Positions 1-12,109 of a stretch of 64,000 nt of DNA are shown piece by piece. Numbering within the stretch: position 1 is the first letter of the stretch; each line of letters starts with the position of its first letter. Source of the stretch: Oasisia sp. SBJ-2009 (taxonomy: Eukaryota; Annelida; Polychaeta; Sabellida; Siboglinidae); contig OZ024863.1 of the NCBI GenBank assembly GCA_964017155.1, positions 47,333,864 through 47,397,863 on the forward strand, written 5' to 3'. Below the pieces are notes generated by a model, which saw only the letters and a program-made list of their open reading frames with translations, did no database searches and had not been told where the DNA came from. The position numbers and the translations under genes are program-made.

Positions 1-239
1 ATAACTGAGAAGCATGCCATGTCGTCTGAATGCTAATATGTAAACTTCTACATTGTCTTGTATGCAAAATAAAATAAAAACATCAGTAGTCTTCCTAGTA
101 CAAAAATTGTTATAACACGTCCCAAACAGTCTTTTGTGAATATATAAATGAGTGGCATCAGAATATACATGAGTGGCATCAGCGTGGGAACACAATTATT
201 ATTGGATAGTTGAGCCACATTTTCAGTGCCATTATGCTT

Positions 240-640
240 CACTTCTGGCATCATGCTGACTTCACCGTCATCATCGTCTTCTAAAGGCAGTGTTTCCAGC
301 CTTCACTGGTTTCACCTTCCTCACAGTTGCCTTTCTCCATCTGATATGGTCCTGATCGTCCCGTCGGTTCACACCCATCAGACTATAGTCTGTAGACACA
401 GGTTCCTGGCAGAATTTCCCATCCCCTCCACCACTAGCTTCATACAATCTTTTACCCAGTCCATGTGTTCTTTTTCTCTACATGCTTGTACCATCTTAGC
501 CTACTTTGTCTCATCAGATCTCCAACCACCTCTACTCCATTTCTTCTTCTAAGTTCAACTCTGAGCTGTGTGTCATTGTCAATGCGCCACACTTCCATCT
601 CACCATCCTCATCTCAACTCTTTCTATCCTCGTGTCATCA
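240..640 (-). mobile_element. Degenerate LINE reverse-transcriptase tail
   Basis: Read on the minus strand in shifting frames, this stretch gives the C-terminal tail typical of non-LTR retrotransposon polymerases. A segment resembling E-L-R-R-R-x-G-V-E is followed by R-L-R-W-Y-x-H-V-E-x-K, and then by D-D-Q-D-x-I-R-W-R-K-A. Stops and frame changes break it, so it is a dead fragment. The Ser/Cys-rich plus-strand ORFs over the same bases are its antisense shadow. The clade cannot be assigned from this much sequence. Confidence 0.6.
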
Positions 641-2243
641 CTTGGATACGGATATTGGAAGATGGAAGGGGTGGAGGTGCATATGCCTACACAATTGTTT
701 TGTCGTCATGGAATTTTGGCTTTTCACTGTTTTACATGTTAGGTGGAGGTTGTTGAAAATTTACATATTCTATGAGGTTCTAATACATAAATACATAAGT
801 ATGATTTTTAGGTGTGTACATGGGCATACATGCACATAAACTTGATTTGGTTATTGCTCTATAACCTATCCACTGTAAGGTATTGCATTAAACTGTATAA
901 ACAGTACATTTATTTCTATGTACACTACCAATTTGAATCACAATGAAAGATAAATATCTTCAATGGTGTCTGAATTGCCACCTGGTCACTTATAGTTGTT
1001 GATATTTCATATTTTCAATATCCACTGCAAATTTAACTCTAAAACTATAAATAACTTTTCAAACAACAGCCATGGTCATGAGCATGGCAATTCTGTATAA
1101 AAAGGTAACAGTATTTATTACCCCTGTCACTGGATTGGTTTATAAAGTATGCAGATATATTTGCAAAATCAGATTACAGTGGGTGACGTTGTTATATATA
1201 ACACTAATTTTAACAACATACGAAACAATACGATGAAAATTACAACAAAAAACTACTTATTTCTTTAAGTTTTAACTTTGAATAACTAATTATCTACAAA
1301 CGTATGCTCCATATTTATATAAAAAATCTTTAACAAATATAACCTACGCTAACTAATAAGATTTACATACGGATTACATTTTAGCCTCTATTATTTAGGC
1401 TTATTGCCTTATAATATACTTATACAATACAGCCTTATGGCTTATAATATTTGGTACGTTTTTCTCCAAAATTTAAAAAAAACGGTACAGTAAAAAATAA
1501 CGTAGGTGATACACATATTATGCAGCAGTCGAGATTGATTTATCTACTTTGGTCATATTTGGTGTATTTGTTTATTTTTTGTCAATTTAAATGATTGTCT
1601 AACCGCCTCATAATCTGGCACTCTGTTTACTATTTTGCACTCCCGTGTAAACAGTGAGCGAACTAATCGCGGCTAGCGGAAAGGAAAGGAACCAGTCATT
1701 AAATCTGCGTTCTTTGTACTTATTGAATCCAGTAGAGGGCGAAGTTGGGCGCCATGTTTAAAACGATCTTGTTGCAAGGGATCAGCTCGTTTTATAATGC
1801 ACAATTTTTAGTTTTGTTTCTCATTAATCACAGCAAATAAAGTTGATGTAACAATATATGTATGTCACTGAATATGTTTTTTAATAAACAGCCCCCTCGG
1901 TTCCTATTGTGACATTAATAAAAGAATAAAATATTTATAACTTGTCTTGTTATGCATTAGTTTAGCCTGGATGAGCTAGAAAAGGCTATGGAATTTGCGG
2001 ACAGCTATTGAAAGTTATCCGTAACTACTAAAGTGGGTACCAGAATAGGACGACGAACGTCGAACCAAGTTTGTGTACAAAGCATGATATAAGCTGGCAA
2101 TGTTAGCTTTCTGAGCTATGATGCTTTTGAACAAAACTTGCTGATCTAGTCTACGTCATCACATTTTTGGGACGATCATCCACTCACGCAATGACACCGT
2201 AACTGGACCCAGACTCTTCAAGTTGAGTCAGTGCTAGTAAATT
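641..2243. other. AT-rich intergenic DNA upstream of gene A
   Basis: I see no coding exon or recognisable element here. Around 1640-1770 the base composition becomes more GC-rich, which would suit a promoter or 5' UTR for the gene starting at 2244, but no TATA box or initiator can be fixed. The rest is low-complexity AT-rich sequence. Confidence 0.4.
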
Positions 2244-3797
2244 ATGCTATCAGCAAAAGTTAACAACATATTAGCGAAGTTACAGTTCACGATTCCTGCT
2301 GAAGTTATGAGAAATGCCACGAACTTGGAGACGAATGTGAATGAGGAGATGTGTGAGAAAGGCCACGACAGTGATGGAAACCCTCTTGTTGGTATCATCC
2401 GGCTGAATAAGAAGTCGAAAGAAAATGGGCTACATCTCTTACTGACAGGTGTGCTGCAATTTGACACAGTTATATTTTGCATTAGCCCTTATTATGTTTG
2501 CTGTATTAACTTATTTTGTAACATGTACGTCCTATGATATGTATCGATCTAAGCCAAAATACAATTAAAATCTACAATTACAATTATTACTGCGAATGCG
2601 TTGCGTTTTTTCAAGTAGCTTAAGTTATACATAGCTATAATCATGCCCATTGTTCATAATAATAACAATTTCGGAAATCTCTCTCTTTGTGAACGTCTGT
2701 GAATAATTAATGAAAATCTGTTTTCAGTGTATCATGCAGAGACTGCATCGGTTCAGAACGACCCTTCGGAGTTGAACGAAGATGCATTACAATCTGATCA
2801 CAAAGACTGGGGCTGTGATCGAGGAGTAACTTCCTGCGTGCCTGCACTTAATATCGATACCTGGGGGCTAACAGGCAATGCAGATCAGCTGGACGACTGC
2901 TCTGTCACCACCACTGCCGTGTCACAGAGAAAGAACAAACGCAAACCATTCGCACCAAAGAGATACATGGATCATTCGTCAGACAATTCAGAAGCCTCGG
3001 AATACACAGTGTCGACTGACAGTCAGACAGATCCTCAGAGTAGTCACCATGTGCAGTGCTTGATATGTCACGACAATTTTAGAACGTACCCGGAATTAGT
3101 TCGTCACTCCACTACTATGCACCAGCTGTCTTCTTCCCTTGCGGAGGAGGAAACTGGGTTTGCTGAGGGGAAGGCAGACAGTTCAGAAACAATCGACCCG
3201 ACACTAACTTTTAAAACGACGGAATCGCTTCCTGCAGTCGTAAATTCTACGATAGCAGAAACTTGTAGAAGGGACAGTGATGTGTTAACAGAGACACGCC
3301 ACCCGTGCCACTTGTGTTCATCAAGTTTCTCAAAACCTGGTGCGTTGAAGGAACACATGAACTATGCACATATCAGGTGCAAGGCGTTTCTGTGTAACAT
3401 GTGCAGTGCAAAGTTTTACGTTCGCAGTCATCTGCGCTCACATATGAAGGTGCACTCTCCTTGCAAGGAGATAGTGTGTCCATACTGCGAGAAACGTTTC
3501 AACTACACAAGCAACATGAAATCGCACGTTCAGTTGGTGCACGAACGCGATAAAATAAAGAAACTTGCGTGCGAGTTTTGTGCACGCAAATTCAACACAT
3601 CGAGTAACTTGAAACAGCATATCAAAGCCATTCACTTGCACCAGTTGCCGTACGCCTGCAGTGTGTGTCACGCTGGCTTCTGGACTAAGACGGCTGTAAC
3701 CAGTCATAAGTGTAGTGCACAGGTGCCAGAGCAGCTGTTAACTCCAGCAGAACATGATCTTCCAGTTCACATAGTGTCCCAGGACAGTATTTCATAG
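2244..3797 (+). CDS. C2H2 zinc-finger protein A (two exons, 424 aa)
   Basis: Exons are 2244-2448 and 2728-3797, with a GT-AG intron at 2449-2727. The split codon (g|TG, Val) keeps frame and the total is 1275 nt. A TAA codon lies directly upstream in frame of the ATG at 2244, so the start looks real. Exon 1 encodes a 68-residue module ending L-L-L-T-G, shared with gene B. Exon 2 has an acidic/Ser-rich stretch with S-Q-T-D, one isolated C2H2 finger (C-L-I-C... H-S-T-T-M-H), then after about 55 residues four canonical fingers (CX2CX12HX3-4H). A last finger has H-K-C where the second His should be. Closely spaced fingers suggest nucleic-acid binding and nuclear location; the target is unknown. 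It is tail to tail with gene B. I do not recognise an orthologue. Confidence 0.85.
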
Positions 3798-3862
3798 CCA
3801 ATAGGAACTAGGCATCTAATGCTGTGCAAAGAATGCAATCCTTCTGCCTTCCATGGAGAATC

Positions 3863-3868
3863 AATAAA
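3863..3868 (+). terminator. Polyadenylation signal of gene A
   Basis: AATAAA lies 66 bases after the stop codon of gene A. A second AATAAA occurs near 3931. Either would give a short 3' UTR, ending about 200 bases before the likely end of the opposing gene B transcript. Confidence 0.6.
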
Positions 3869-5537
3869 ACTGATCATACCCAAATAACATTTGAGGTGCA
3901 TACCCGACTACAGTATATTCTGGTGTTTCAATAAATACATACATTGTTCACTAGGTGGTGCCACTGCAGGTGCTGAATTGTGAGACAAATTTGACAGGCC
4001 ACTGGCTAGCATATCCAGAAACCATCATCAGATGGGGCATGCCATACATAATGATACACGTACAGTCACAAACTAAAAACACAAATGAAAAAATTTGATA
4101 TTTTATTACACTGAAGTGCAGGATTTTCACTGGAAAAGGCTACATGCGACAGAACACATCAGAAGCTTTCCACAATTCACTTCATAAAATGACCCTTCAT
4201 ACACACAATTCACAAAACTGACTTTGTTAACCATCTATAATTGTACATTAAGCAGATTTCTACAGAATTTATGCAGTTGTGTAAATCTTGATAGAAAAAC
4301 TAGTTGTAACTTCTAGATCAGTGGATTAGGATCATTGTAATAGCATACTAGCATTATTGAGAGGAATATATATTTTACTACGATCAATGAAGACTTGGTT
4401 TACACAGCAGTGGTGCATATGCATTCTTCCGATAACAAATTGACCCTGTTGCACTACTACAATGATTTGTCAAAATCCACAAGTATTCTGCATTACAAAG
4501 ACTGCCATTTCTACAACAGTGTAACCAATGGGCAATACTTTAGTGATACCTACAAAACTTTCAGTATTCCAACTGTACATGCTAATTATACAACTTATTA
4601 GAAAACTAGAATTAATGCAGTTCTTCCTTCATCTGCAAAATGTTTTTTTTTGTTCACCGTGATCCTGTGCTTGTCACGATCAAAATGACTGCAGAATGCC
4701 CAATTCTTGTGAATGTATTATGAAAAACCAAGAGCATGACAAACATTTAATCTACACACGATTCAACAGAACCCATACCAGCCATCCTTGTGTTACTGGT
4801 GGTGTCTGTAGACATCTGTGGAAATCAAAACCGTCTAAAACCATTTAGCAATAGCATAAACATTTCTGCAACCAAGACCATTGTTTCGTCATAACATCAG
4901 CATTACTGTTTGATGTATTTCACTTGACACGCTTGGTTGTCTGTGCACTGTGATAAAACATCTCAAGTAGTAAGAACACTTCTTTATCAACTTTGACTTC
5001 CCTTATCTGTTTATGCAGCAAATTCACAAATGCAATTTTCAAATATAATAAATGATATGTGAAAACTGTATTTTAATTATTTCTGCTAAACATTCCAGTG
5101 GATCCATTTGAGCATGGCAAGACGTCATCGCTGATCAACGAAGATTAAATCAACATTATTTATAAATTCATTCAAGTTATTACCCAAATGACAATAATCA
5201 TAACTTTAAATTATTACTGACATTATTGCAATTATCGGTAATCTCAAAAGAATGATAATGGTCATGTTCTAAGGTAAGGTACCTTGGCATACACTTTTAG
5301 TTTTATGAACAAACACTCCAGGAAACAAGACAAGCCATCGATCAACACTGCTGCATCCAACCACCTCATTACCTGTCTTTCTACACTAACATCATGCATA
5401 GGCTGGTGTAATGAATTCAATAATGTTTTCTGAGACAGATTTCCGATTAATCCTTAGGCAGTTTTCCCTACAGGTCCCACAAATGTTTCACATATAAATT
5501 CAACAGTTGATACTGTGGTATCACTCGTGATACGGCA
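3869..5537 (-). other. Probable long 3' UTR of gene B
   Basis: No coding exon is visible. On the minus strand the first good AATAAA after the gene B stop is at 4107-4102, so this region is most simply a 1.4 kb 3' UTR followed by a short gap to the end of gene A. It is AT-rich, with short ORFs showing no family features. Confidence 0.4.
4102..4107 (-). terminator. Candidate polyadenylation signal of gene B
   Basis: TTTATT on the plus strand reads AATAAA on the minus strand. It is the first exact hexamer I found downstream of the gene B stop at 5538. Variant hexamers closer to the stop could be used instead. Confidence 0.35.
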
Positions 5538-8500
5538 CTACTTCTTGGCTGCTACACCTCTCAGCTGCCGCTCCTGTTTCGGTGGCGAGGCGGCGGCCTT
5601 CAGGGGCGTGCCATGGTTGGACCCCATTGAGCTGCGAGTGTTTGGTGCACTTCTCGTCACCCTCGAGTCCAACTCGACGTCTTCGTTCCTCCGCCGCTTC
5701 GTTGGACTTATGACCGGGGAATGCTTGCGCTTGACTGGCACCGGCACGGGCTCCGGCTCCGGCATCACCTCCTCATCGTTGTTGTTCGGCACCTCCACCT
5801 CCTCGATGATACTGTTGATGTTGTGCACGACCTTCAGGTGCGTCTGTAGTTGTGTCGCCTCATCGAAGATCTTCCCACACTCGGAGCAGGGGAACTTCTG
5901 TACTTCGTGCTGTGCCTGCTCCGGGTGGAAGTTGCCCCGCGTCGAGTCTGCCACCGCCGTCGTGTACGCGTCGAGTGGCTCCGGTTCCATCTCGTAGGCT
6001 TCACTGGCACCGTCCTCCGGCGTCTGGTTCTCGGCGAGAGGCACCACAGGCACGAGCACTGGTGGATCGAGCTCCTCCTGCCCTGGCTCACTGTAGATGA
6101 TCGACGGCACTGGCTCACGATACAGTATCGTCTTCCCCTCCCGACCCTTCGGCTTCTTCACGCTCTTGCACTTCTCGACGTGCGAGTTCTGCAAATGTTC
6201 GTAGAGCGTTGGCGACTCGTGGAAGGTGAGCGTGCAGAACGGACAGCTGTACTTGCCACGGTCCGACGACGATCCGTACACCGGCGGTGGCAAAATAAAC
6301 GGCACCTCATCCTGCATGATCACCGCGTCCTGCCGCTTCGACACTGCACTGTGCGGCGTGGCGGGAGTTCGCGGCGACGTCGACTGCCTCGTGTACTTTT
6401 GCGCACCGCCGCGTCTTGGCATCCTCTTCTTTGTCGGGGACATCTTGCTGACGGACGCTCGCGGTAGCGACGCCACATCGTGCACTTCTATCTCGATCTC
6501 ATTCTCACTTGTCGTCACCTTGTTCGACGCCGACCCCTTCAACTTCTCCAGCAGTATGCTGGCGTCGCCGATGATGATCGTCACCGGGTCGGTCTGCGAC
6601 TCCTCGTCCTTCACCGGCTCCTCCTCGTACGACGGAATGTCAGGCGAAGTGAACACTTCGCTGTTGGTCTGTCGGGACTGCTGCGATGCGGATGGACTCG
6701 CGGGAACCTCCTCCTGCTTCGGGTCCGTCGTCTGTGTGTCGATCTCCTCACTGCTCACGGTCGCCTGACTCGAGCTCTCCGTCACCGCGCTCTCCGTCTG
6801 ACAGTTCCCCTCTCGTGTCTCCGCGCTGGCCTGGACATTCTTGTGCTCCTCGTGGGCCATGCTGACCACCGTCTGACATGGGCGGTGGATGTGGTCGATG
6901 TGTGTCTGACTGTCGCTGTCCGCACTCGCCACACTGGCCTGTACAATCTTGTCTACCTCCAGCGCCATGCTCACCGACGTCTGTGCGTCACCGTCGTGCG
7001 CCTCGACGACGGCCTGGACATCGCGGTCGGCCTGCAGTGCCATGCTGATGGTCGTCTGTGCGTTCATCTCCACACACCCGACCACTGCCTGTACCTGCTG
7101 GTCCTGGCGCCACGCCATGCTCATCGCCGTCTGCGTCACCTTCACGGCATTGTTCACTTCCGTCTGACTCGCCTCCGTCTTCTCGGCCCGGACAGTCTGA
7201 CACACGACGGTGCGTGTCTTCACCTCCGTCTGTGCACTGCGCTCCTCGCATGCGACCGCCGTCTGACAGTTCATCTGTGCCACCGTCACGGTCGCCTGCG
7301 CCTCCCCGTCCCGCTGTAGTGCCATGCTGCTGTCTGTCTGCACCACGACACTCGCCGTCGACGCTCCCACCTGGACACTGCGCTCCGACACGGGCACCAC
7401 GCCCACGGTCTGAGTGTCTATGGTAGCCAGGTGGTACTTCGCCTGCACGGACTTTGTGTGCTGGAACTGCGTGTGGTCTGTCTGCAAGCCTGTGGTAGTT
7501 GTGGCTGTCGACTCTGTCTGCATCGACTGCTCGAGGGAGTCCAGTATCCCGGCGTGCTCTGTCTGTGACTCGACCGTCATCTTCACTGTCTCCGCCGACT
7601 TGTACACTGCAAGTATAATATGACAAATGATTTGGGGTTTATTTATTATCTTGAGACTAATTTTACACAATATTTCACTTGTTTATTATCAACATACCCA
7701 TTATTTTAATAATAATCTTTACCTGTGACTTATTTATCATTTATTACTATTATTTTTATACATATTTTATCTTTAAAAAATTTTATTTTTATGTTTAACA
7801 AATTTCATTTTATTAATTCTATGATTAACCTATTCACATTATGCATATATACATGTATTAATACTCTGCATATATACATGTATAAATAATTATATACCCG
7901 GTACTCACAGCGCCTCCAAATGGAATTAATTTATGGCGCTATATAAGTATTCTTCTTATTATTATTGGGTTATTGATGGCAAAAGTATGAAAACCATCAT
8001 ACAATTTTAGTGTGCTTTTTGTTACAATGTTACTCAGTGCAATGAAGTGGATGTTGGGCTATGTCTGTTTCAAGTTATGCCATTTGAGGGAAGATTTATT
8101 AAGTTGGTTGACCCTTGTGTTTATAAACTCATAAAACAAAGTTGACATTCAAAGTAGGTCATTAGCCAGTCGTGCCATGGTGTATCCGATGGTAAACATG
8201 CACATTTAAGAATATGTATCTTTCAAAACTTGTCATGTTATAACCACTTTGAAATATATAATAAGTATTAATAACACATAACATTTTGAATGTATATCCC
8301 ACTGTTGTAACTTGTAAACTGTAACTGCATATAAGGTGTAACTGACAGGTAAATACTTGTTTTCCTGCAGTAGCCTTGGACTATTGTCAGTTAATTGGTG
8401 GCTGAAAATTTAGTCAACTCTGACATCAACTGTTTTACCATTGAGCTGATTTGCTGCATAAAGAGACAGCTCTAGATGAATGACTTGGTTGACTTCCACT

Positions 8501-11299
8501 AATAATATTATTATTTTATCATCTCAGATAAAATAGACTTATGAATGCAAGTTATCTGGATTGATTATCTTCCAGAAAATATGGCTAAAAGGCTTTGGCA
8601 AGTGTTAATTATAAAATTAATGTATTGTTTACTACTTGTGCATTCTTAAGATATGCCTTACATAGGAGTTTTGAAATTGGATATGGCTTTCATTATGAAA
8701 TCAAATAAAAATTGTGTGCATAGTAGCATTGCCCTAGGATATGTCTAAGCCACACACAAAAATCCTCAATGGTATATGAGATTGGAAGCTAACAGCGCAC
8801 ACAGTGATGCCATCAGACCATTCTACCTTCATCCCAAAGGACTACCGGGTAATACTATTATTTCAGTAAATAAGAAATATTTGTAAAACGTTCAATCACA
8901 TCACTGAAAAAAAAGTATTTGTAAAATAATTTATTTGTTATAAATGGACTCTCTATCACAGCTTAGCAACTGAAGATAAATTGTATAAAAAGGGTGACAT
9001 GACGGTGACATGATGCATTCCAGTGGGAACGAGATACACATTAATATAAATAAATTTGCAAAAGCTAAAAGGTATCTATTATAGTCATACTCATAGACCA
9101 CTAGCGACAGTCATGGTTTGGGTTTACTGTGCTATTTCATATTGTTTTAAACATTAATCTTATTTAAAAAGTTCGGACACTTGTGTAGAATCTGGATGCA
9201 CCACGTTTTTGTCATTATAACTGTACGTTTGCCAACATTTGATACTTCATTTCATTAATTTAATAATTCAACATCAGCACATGTATAGTGCATCTTAGCA
9301 AACTTTAGAGGCCGAAGGGTTCGGTTGGCATAAATAAACACAGTTTATTGCTCATTCCAAGTCCACAGTGCTGTAACACATGGCCACTGCGCCTGTGGCA
9401 GGTACAAACTAACGACTATTTAGGCAAAATTTAGGTGGGTCTCGATTAGTGCTGGTTCAAAACCAGATTTGTTCGATACTCACATTGTAAGTCTAATATT
9501 CATATTGGAGTACAGTTTCCAGTAGAAGCACATTATGCAACAGAGGTACACCCTTTTTCACATGGGAACATGCTTGATTTTTTTCATTAAGGAATGCATA
9601 CTAATAGTCATAGACAGCAATATGCTGCTGTCACCACCTTACTGGACAGACACTATCAACTAGTTCAGTCATTCAGTGCATGCCTTTAGATATAAGGTGT
9701 TCTTTAGTTCTTGTGTTGACTGTAATTGATCAGTATTCCTGCAAAACAATGATTAATATCCAATTATGCCTTATTTCAATAAACAATACTTCTATAAGCC
9801 AGCTGATTTTATGCACTATTCATACCAGAACACAAAGCTCGGATACATATTTTGGATAATAATCCTGTTATTCATGATAAATGTAATTTAATATTAAATT
9901 TAAAATATACCCTGACTGGCATGACATGTCAGCTGCTGCTCCACATGGTGCAGAATTTTTAAACAAAAATTTAAATATATAATTTTATCAATATTTCATC
10001 TTATATTTCATATAACAAACTGGAAAATAACATTGTCAATTTGGTCTTAAATACCTCAATGTAAATTGTATATTATGTTCATTGCCACCAAAGACACAAG
10101 TGAATCATGCCATGGGCAAAAATAGATTAAGTTTTAAAAGCTTCATTTCAGCGGACAGATATTACATGATTTGCATCTGATAGCACGTCAAGACAAACCA
10201 TGTCTTCTGTCCACTTATCTGCATCTTTATTATCACCAGACTGAAGTACATCTGCTGTGTTATTCTTTAAAATATCAACATTCAATTATCTTTGTTTTCA
10301 ATTTAGTTTTCAGCATCATATAATTAGTGAATGATGCCAGTTTGGTGATTTCAACAGGTTTTCCCAAACATACTGACATAATTCAACATGTCTCAGCCAA
10401 TAGGCATCTGTGACATTACTGTCCAAGGTTTTCGTGGCCTGTCGTTGTCAGGAAATCCATGAAAGTGGCGCAGTGCCAGTAGCATTGGTGTTGAAATATC
10501 TTAGAAACCAAATGGATTGATGATATCGAAGGTACTAAATGGATATATGGTAATAATGTTCGATATATATCGAATCTCGCGAGACTACAAAGCATCAGTA
10601 TCGCTTTTTTGAAAGTATCTCGATATATCGAGTATTGAACCAATCCAGATTCTACGCAAGTGTCAAACTTGGGTATCTTGTAAAATATGTTTAATTCATG
10701 GCTGTTTCAGAAGTTTATTTTAATTTTTGGCATACACGATAGACTAGAGTATAACCCACATATTGTTTATTAATGTACTGTTGTTTATGTAGGCCTAATT
10801 GTACATTGACGTATCAAACTGAAAGTGCAGAATTAAGCAAACACTAATGCTATGAATGTTTGCTTACACTTAATTTACTCGTCTTCTAACTTCAAGTTCA
10901 GCATTCGGCCTACACCACAACGTGGATAATTTTTAGTGCTCGACTTTATTTCACACATTTTTGTACCAATCTAGGTCACAACATATCTGAACACGTTATA
11001 GTATTTGTGACAAATAATTATTTGATAGGTATGTATCTATAAGCTGACTTTCCGTAACATACCACATAGTGCTATTGGTGGTACTGCAGCAATTACACTG
11101 CATACAGACCTGTAACAAGCAATTTCACCAAGTTGTCGTTAATCTTATCCAGTAGGATGCAGCTCTGTGCTTCTCGTTCGCCTTCTTTCCCGCTGCTGCG
11201 CAGCTCCGTCTGGAAAATTTTGCCGGGTGTTGCCACATCACGCAAAACCTGTTCGGACAGCGTTACCTCATAACGACACGAAATTCGTTCATCTGACAT
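5538..11299 (-). CDS. Zinc-finger protein B with Q-T repeat array (two exons, 752 aa)
   Basis: Exon 1 is 11299-11110 and exon 2 is 7606-5538, separated by a 3503 bp intron (GTCTGT...TTGCAG). The lengths (190 + 2069) sum to 753 codons. The continuous ORF runs past 7606 to 7670, but its first 21 residues are intron read-through, because the acceptor at 7607 mirrors that of gene A. Residues 1-63 form the shared module ending L-L-V-T-G. Residues about 75-402 carry some 26 Q-T or Q-A motifs. A C2H2 finger lies near 516-537 (C-P-F-C) and another near 637-660 (C-S-E-C). A bipartite basic stretch near 686-705 (KRKHS...TKRRR) is a likely nuclear signal, and the C-terminus is basic. Exon 2 is far more GC-rich than gene A and than the surrounding DNA. 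Function is unknown; a nuclear scaffold is a reasonable inference. Confidence 0.82.
6590..7575 (-). repeat. Coding array of Q-T/Q-A motifs in gene B
   Basis: About 26 short motifs centred on Q-T or Q-A recur at intervals of roughly 10-25 residues. In the middle (residues about 220-335) they form a looser tandem unit of about 26 residues: a Q-T, then S-M-A, an acidic spacer, then V-Q-A. Several copies read T-Q-T or V-Q-T-D, matching the core bound by dynein light chain LC8. Other copies have Ser, Ala or Cys before the Gln and are weaker matches. Confidence 0.75.
7895..7966 (+). mobile_element. Short SINE/LINE-like 3' tail
   Basis: The segment contains GGCGCTATATAAGTATTC followed by TTATTATTATT. 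A similar GCGCTATATAA plus TTA-repeat ending is common at the 3' ends of short and long interspersed elements in many animals. The 5' part is missing or unrecognisable. Confidence 0.35.
9169..10670. mobile_element. Possible DNA transposon bounded by 28 bp inverted repeats
   Basis: The sequence at 9169-9197 (core GACACTTGTGTAGAATCTGG) is repeated in inverted orientation at 10643-10670 with about three differences, counting one extra base. The 1.5 kb between contains no ORF with transposase features. No target-site duplication is evident, so this may be an old non-autonomous element or simply two inverted copies of a short repeat. Confidence 0.35.
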
Positions 11300-12083
11300 G
11301 TTTGAGCCTTATTTTAGCGCATTTCTCATCACAAACTACAAAGAACTGCGGAGTTCTTCGGCAAGCCGAAAAGCGAGGTCAAGGCTCATTATGAAGTCTA
11401 AACTAATCGAGCAGCTATTTGTGTAAGAATTGTGTTGTACTTAAAATTCAAGTTAAACGTTGTATTGTATTAGAGCTATCTTAACTGTGCTGTGATATAG
11501 TCACTTGACACGCTCTATATGTTTATTATGCGAGTTTCGTGCAGTAACTAATTATTAGTTCGCAGTGATAAATCTATGCTCCCGTAGCTGACGCTTCATC
11601 CGGGCATCTATGGTAACCGCACTTTTCGCCAGAGGTCGCTTGTCGCAATGCACATGGCAAGCGACACGCGTTTTGCCAGGAGATGGGCGTGGGTTTGCCG
11701 GAATGTGTTTTATTGGACGGTGTCAGCAATAGTTGATAATGAGCGGTCACACTTGATTGTGACAGTAAATTTATGTTTGATATGTTGTTTGGTTTTGTTG
11801 AGCAAATCCTAATTAATAAATCACTGAAGCCGGTAGATGAGCAGCATGAGCTATAATATTCTGGGAGTGTGACGAGGCCGAGGGCATTGCCATTGCCCAT
11901 TGGAGTCTACAGCTGTAGTAGTGTAGACTCATATATGTTACATATACGCCTACTTAGGCTACTAGTGATGTACGCCTACACCCACACAACCGTGCGCACA
12001 CGCACGCAGTCATTGTCGTCCTGATATTTTATTATTGTTAGTACAGCCTCGGGCAAATCCGTAGTCGTAGAGAATAATCTAGT
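11300..12083. other. Region upstream of gene B
   Basis: This holds the presumed promoter of gene B. No TATA box or initiator stands out. A minus-strand ORF of about 108 codons at 11574-11900 has no family features and is probably chance. Confidence 0.35.
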
Positions 12084-12106
12084 GGGGGGGGGGGGGGGGG
12101 GGGGGG
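12084..12106 (+). repeat. Poly-G tract
   Basis: An uninterrupted run of 23 G residues. It could form G-quadruplex structure, and its exact length in the assembly is likely to be unreliable. Confidence 0.9.
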
Positions 12107-12109
12107 TGC

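Larger units (their letters stand above)
7607..11109 (-). other. Intron of gene B
   Basis: AT-rich intron joining the two exons of gene B. I see no further coding exon in it. It contains a short SINE/LINE-like tail near 7900-7965 and a pair of long inverted repeats at 9169 and 10670, described separately. Confidence 0.7.

Noticed and set aside
226..839. Plus-strand Ser/Cys-rich ORFs as secreted proteins
   Set aside because: They are antisense to a recognisable LINE tail on the minus strand.
6480..7319. A 279-codon plus-strand ORF and several other long frames opposite gene B exon 2
   Set aside because: They mirror a GC-rich, repetitive minus-strand exon. They are low-complexity (Leu/Arg/His), have no domains, and the minus frame has a confirmed splice phase with exon 1.
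7607..7670. First 21 codons of the long ORF on the minus strand as the N-terminus of gene B
   Set aside because: TTGCAG at 7612-7607 is an acceptor, and joining to exon 1 at 11110 keeps frame and mirrors the exon structure of gene A, so these codons are intron.
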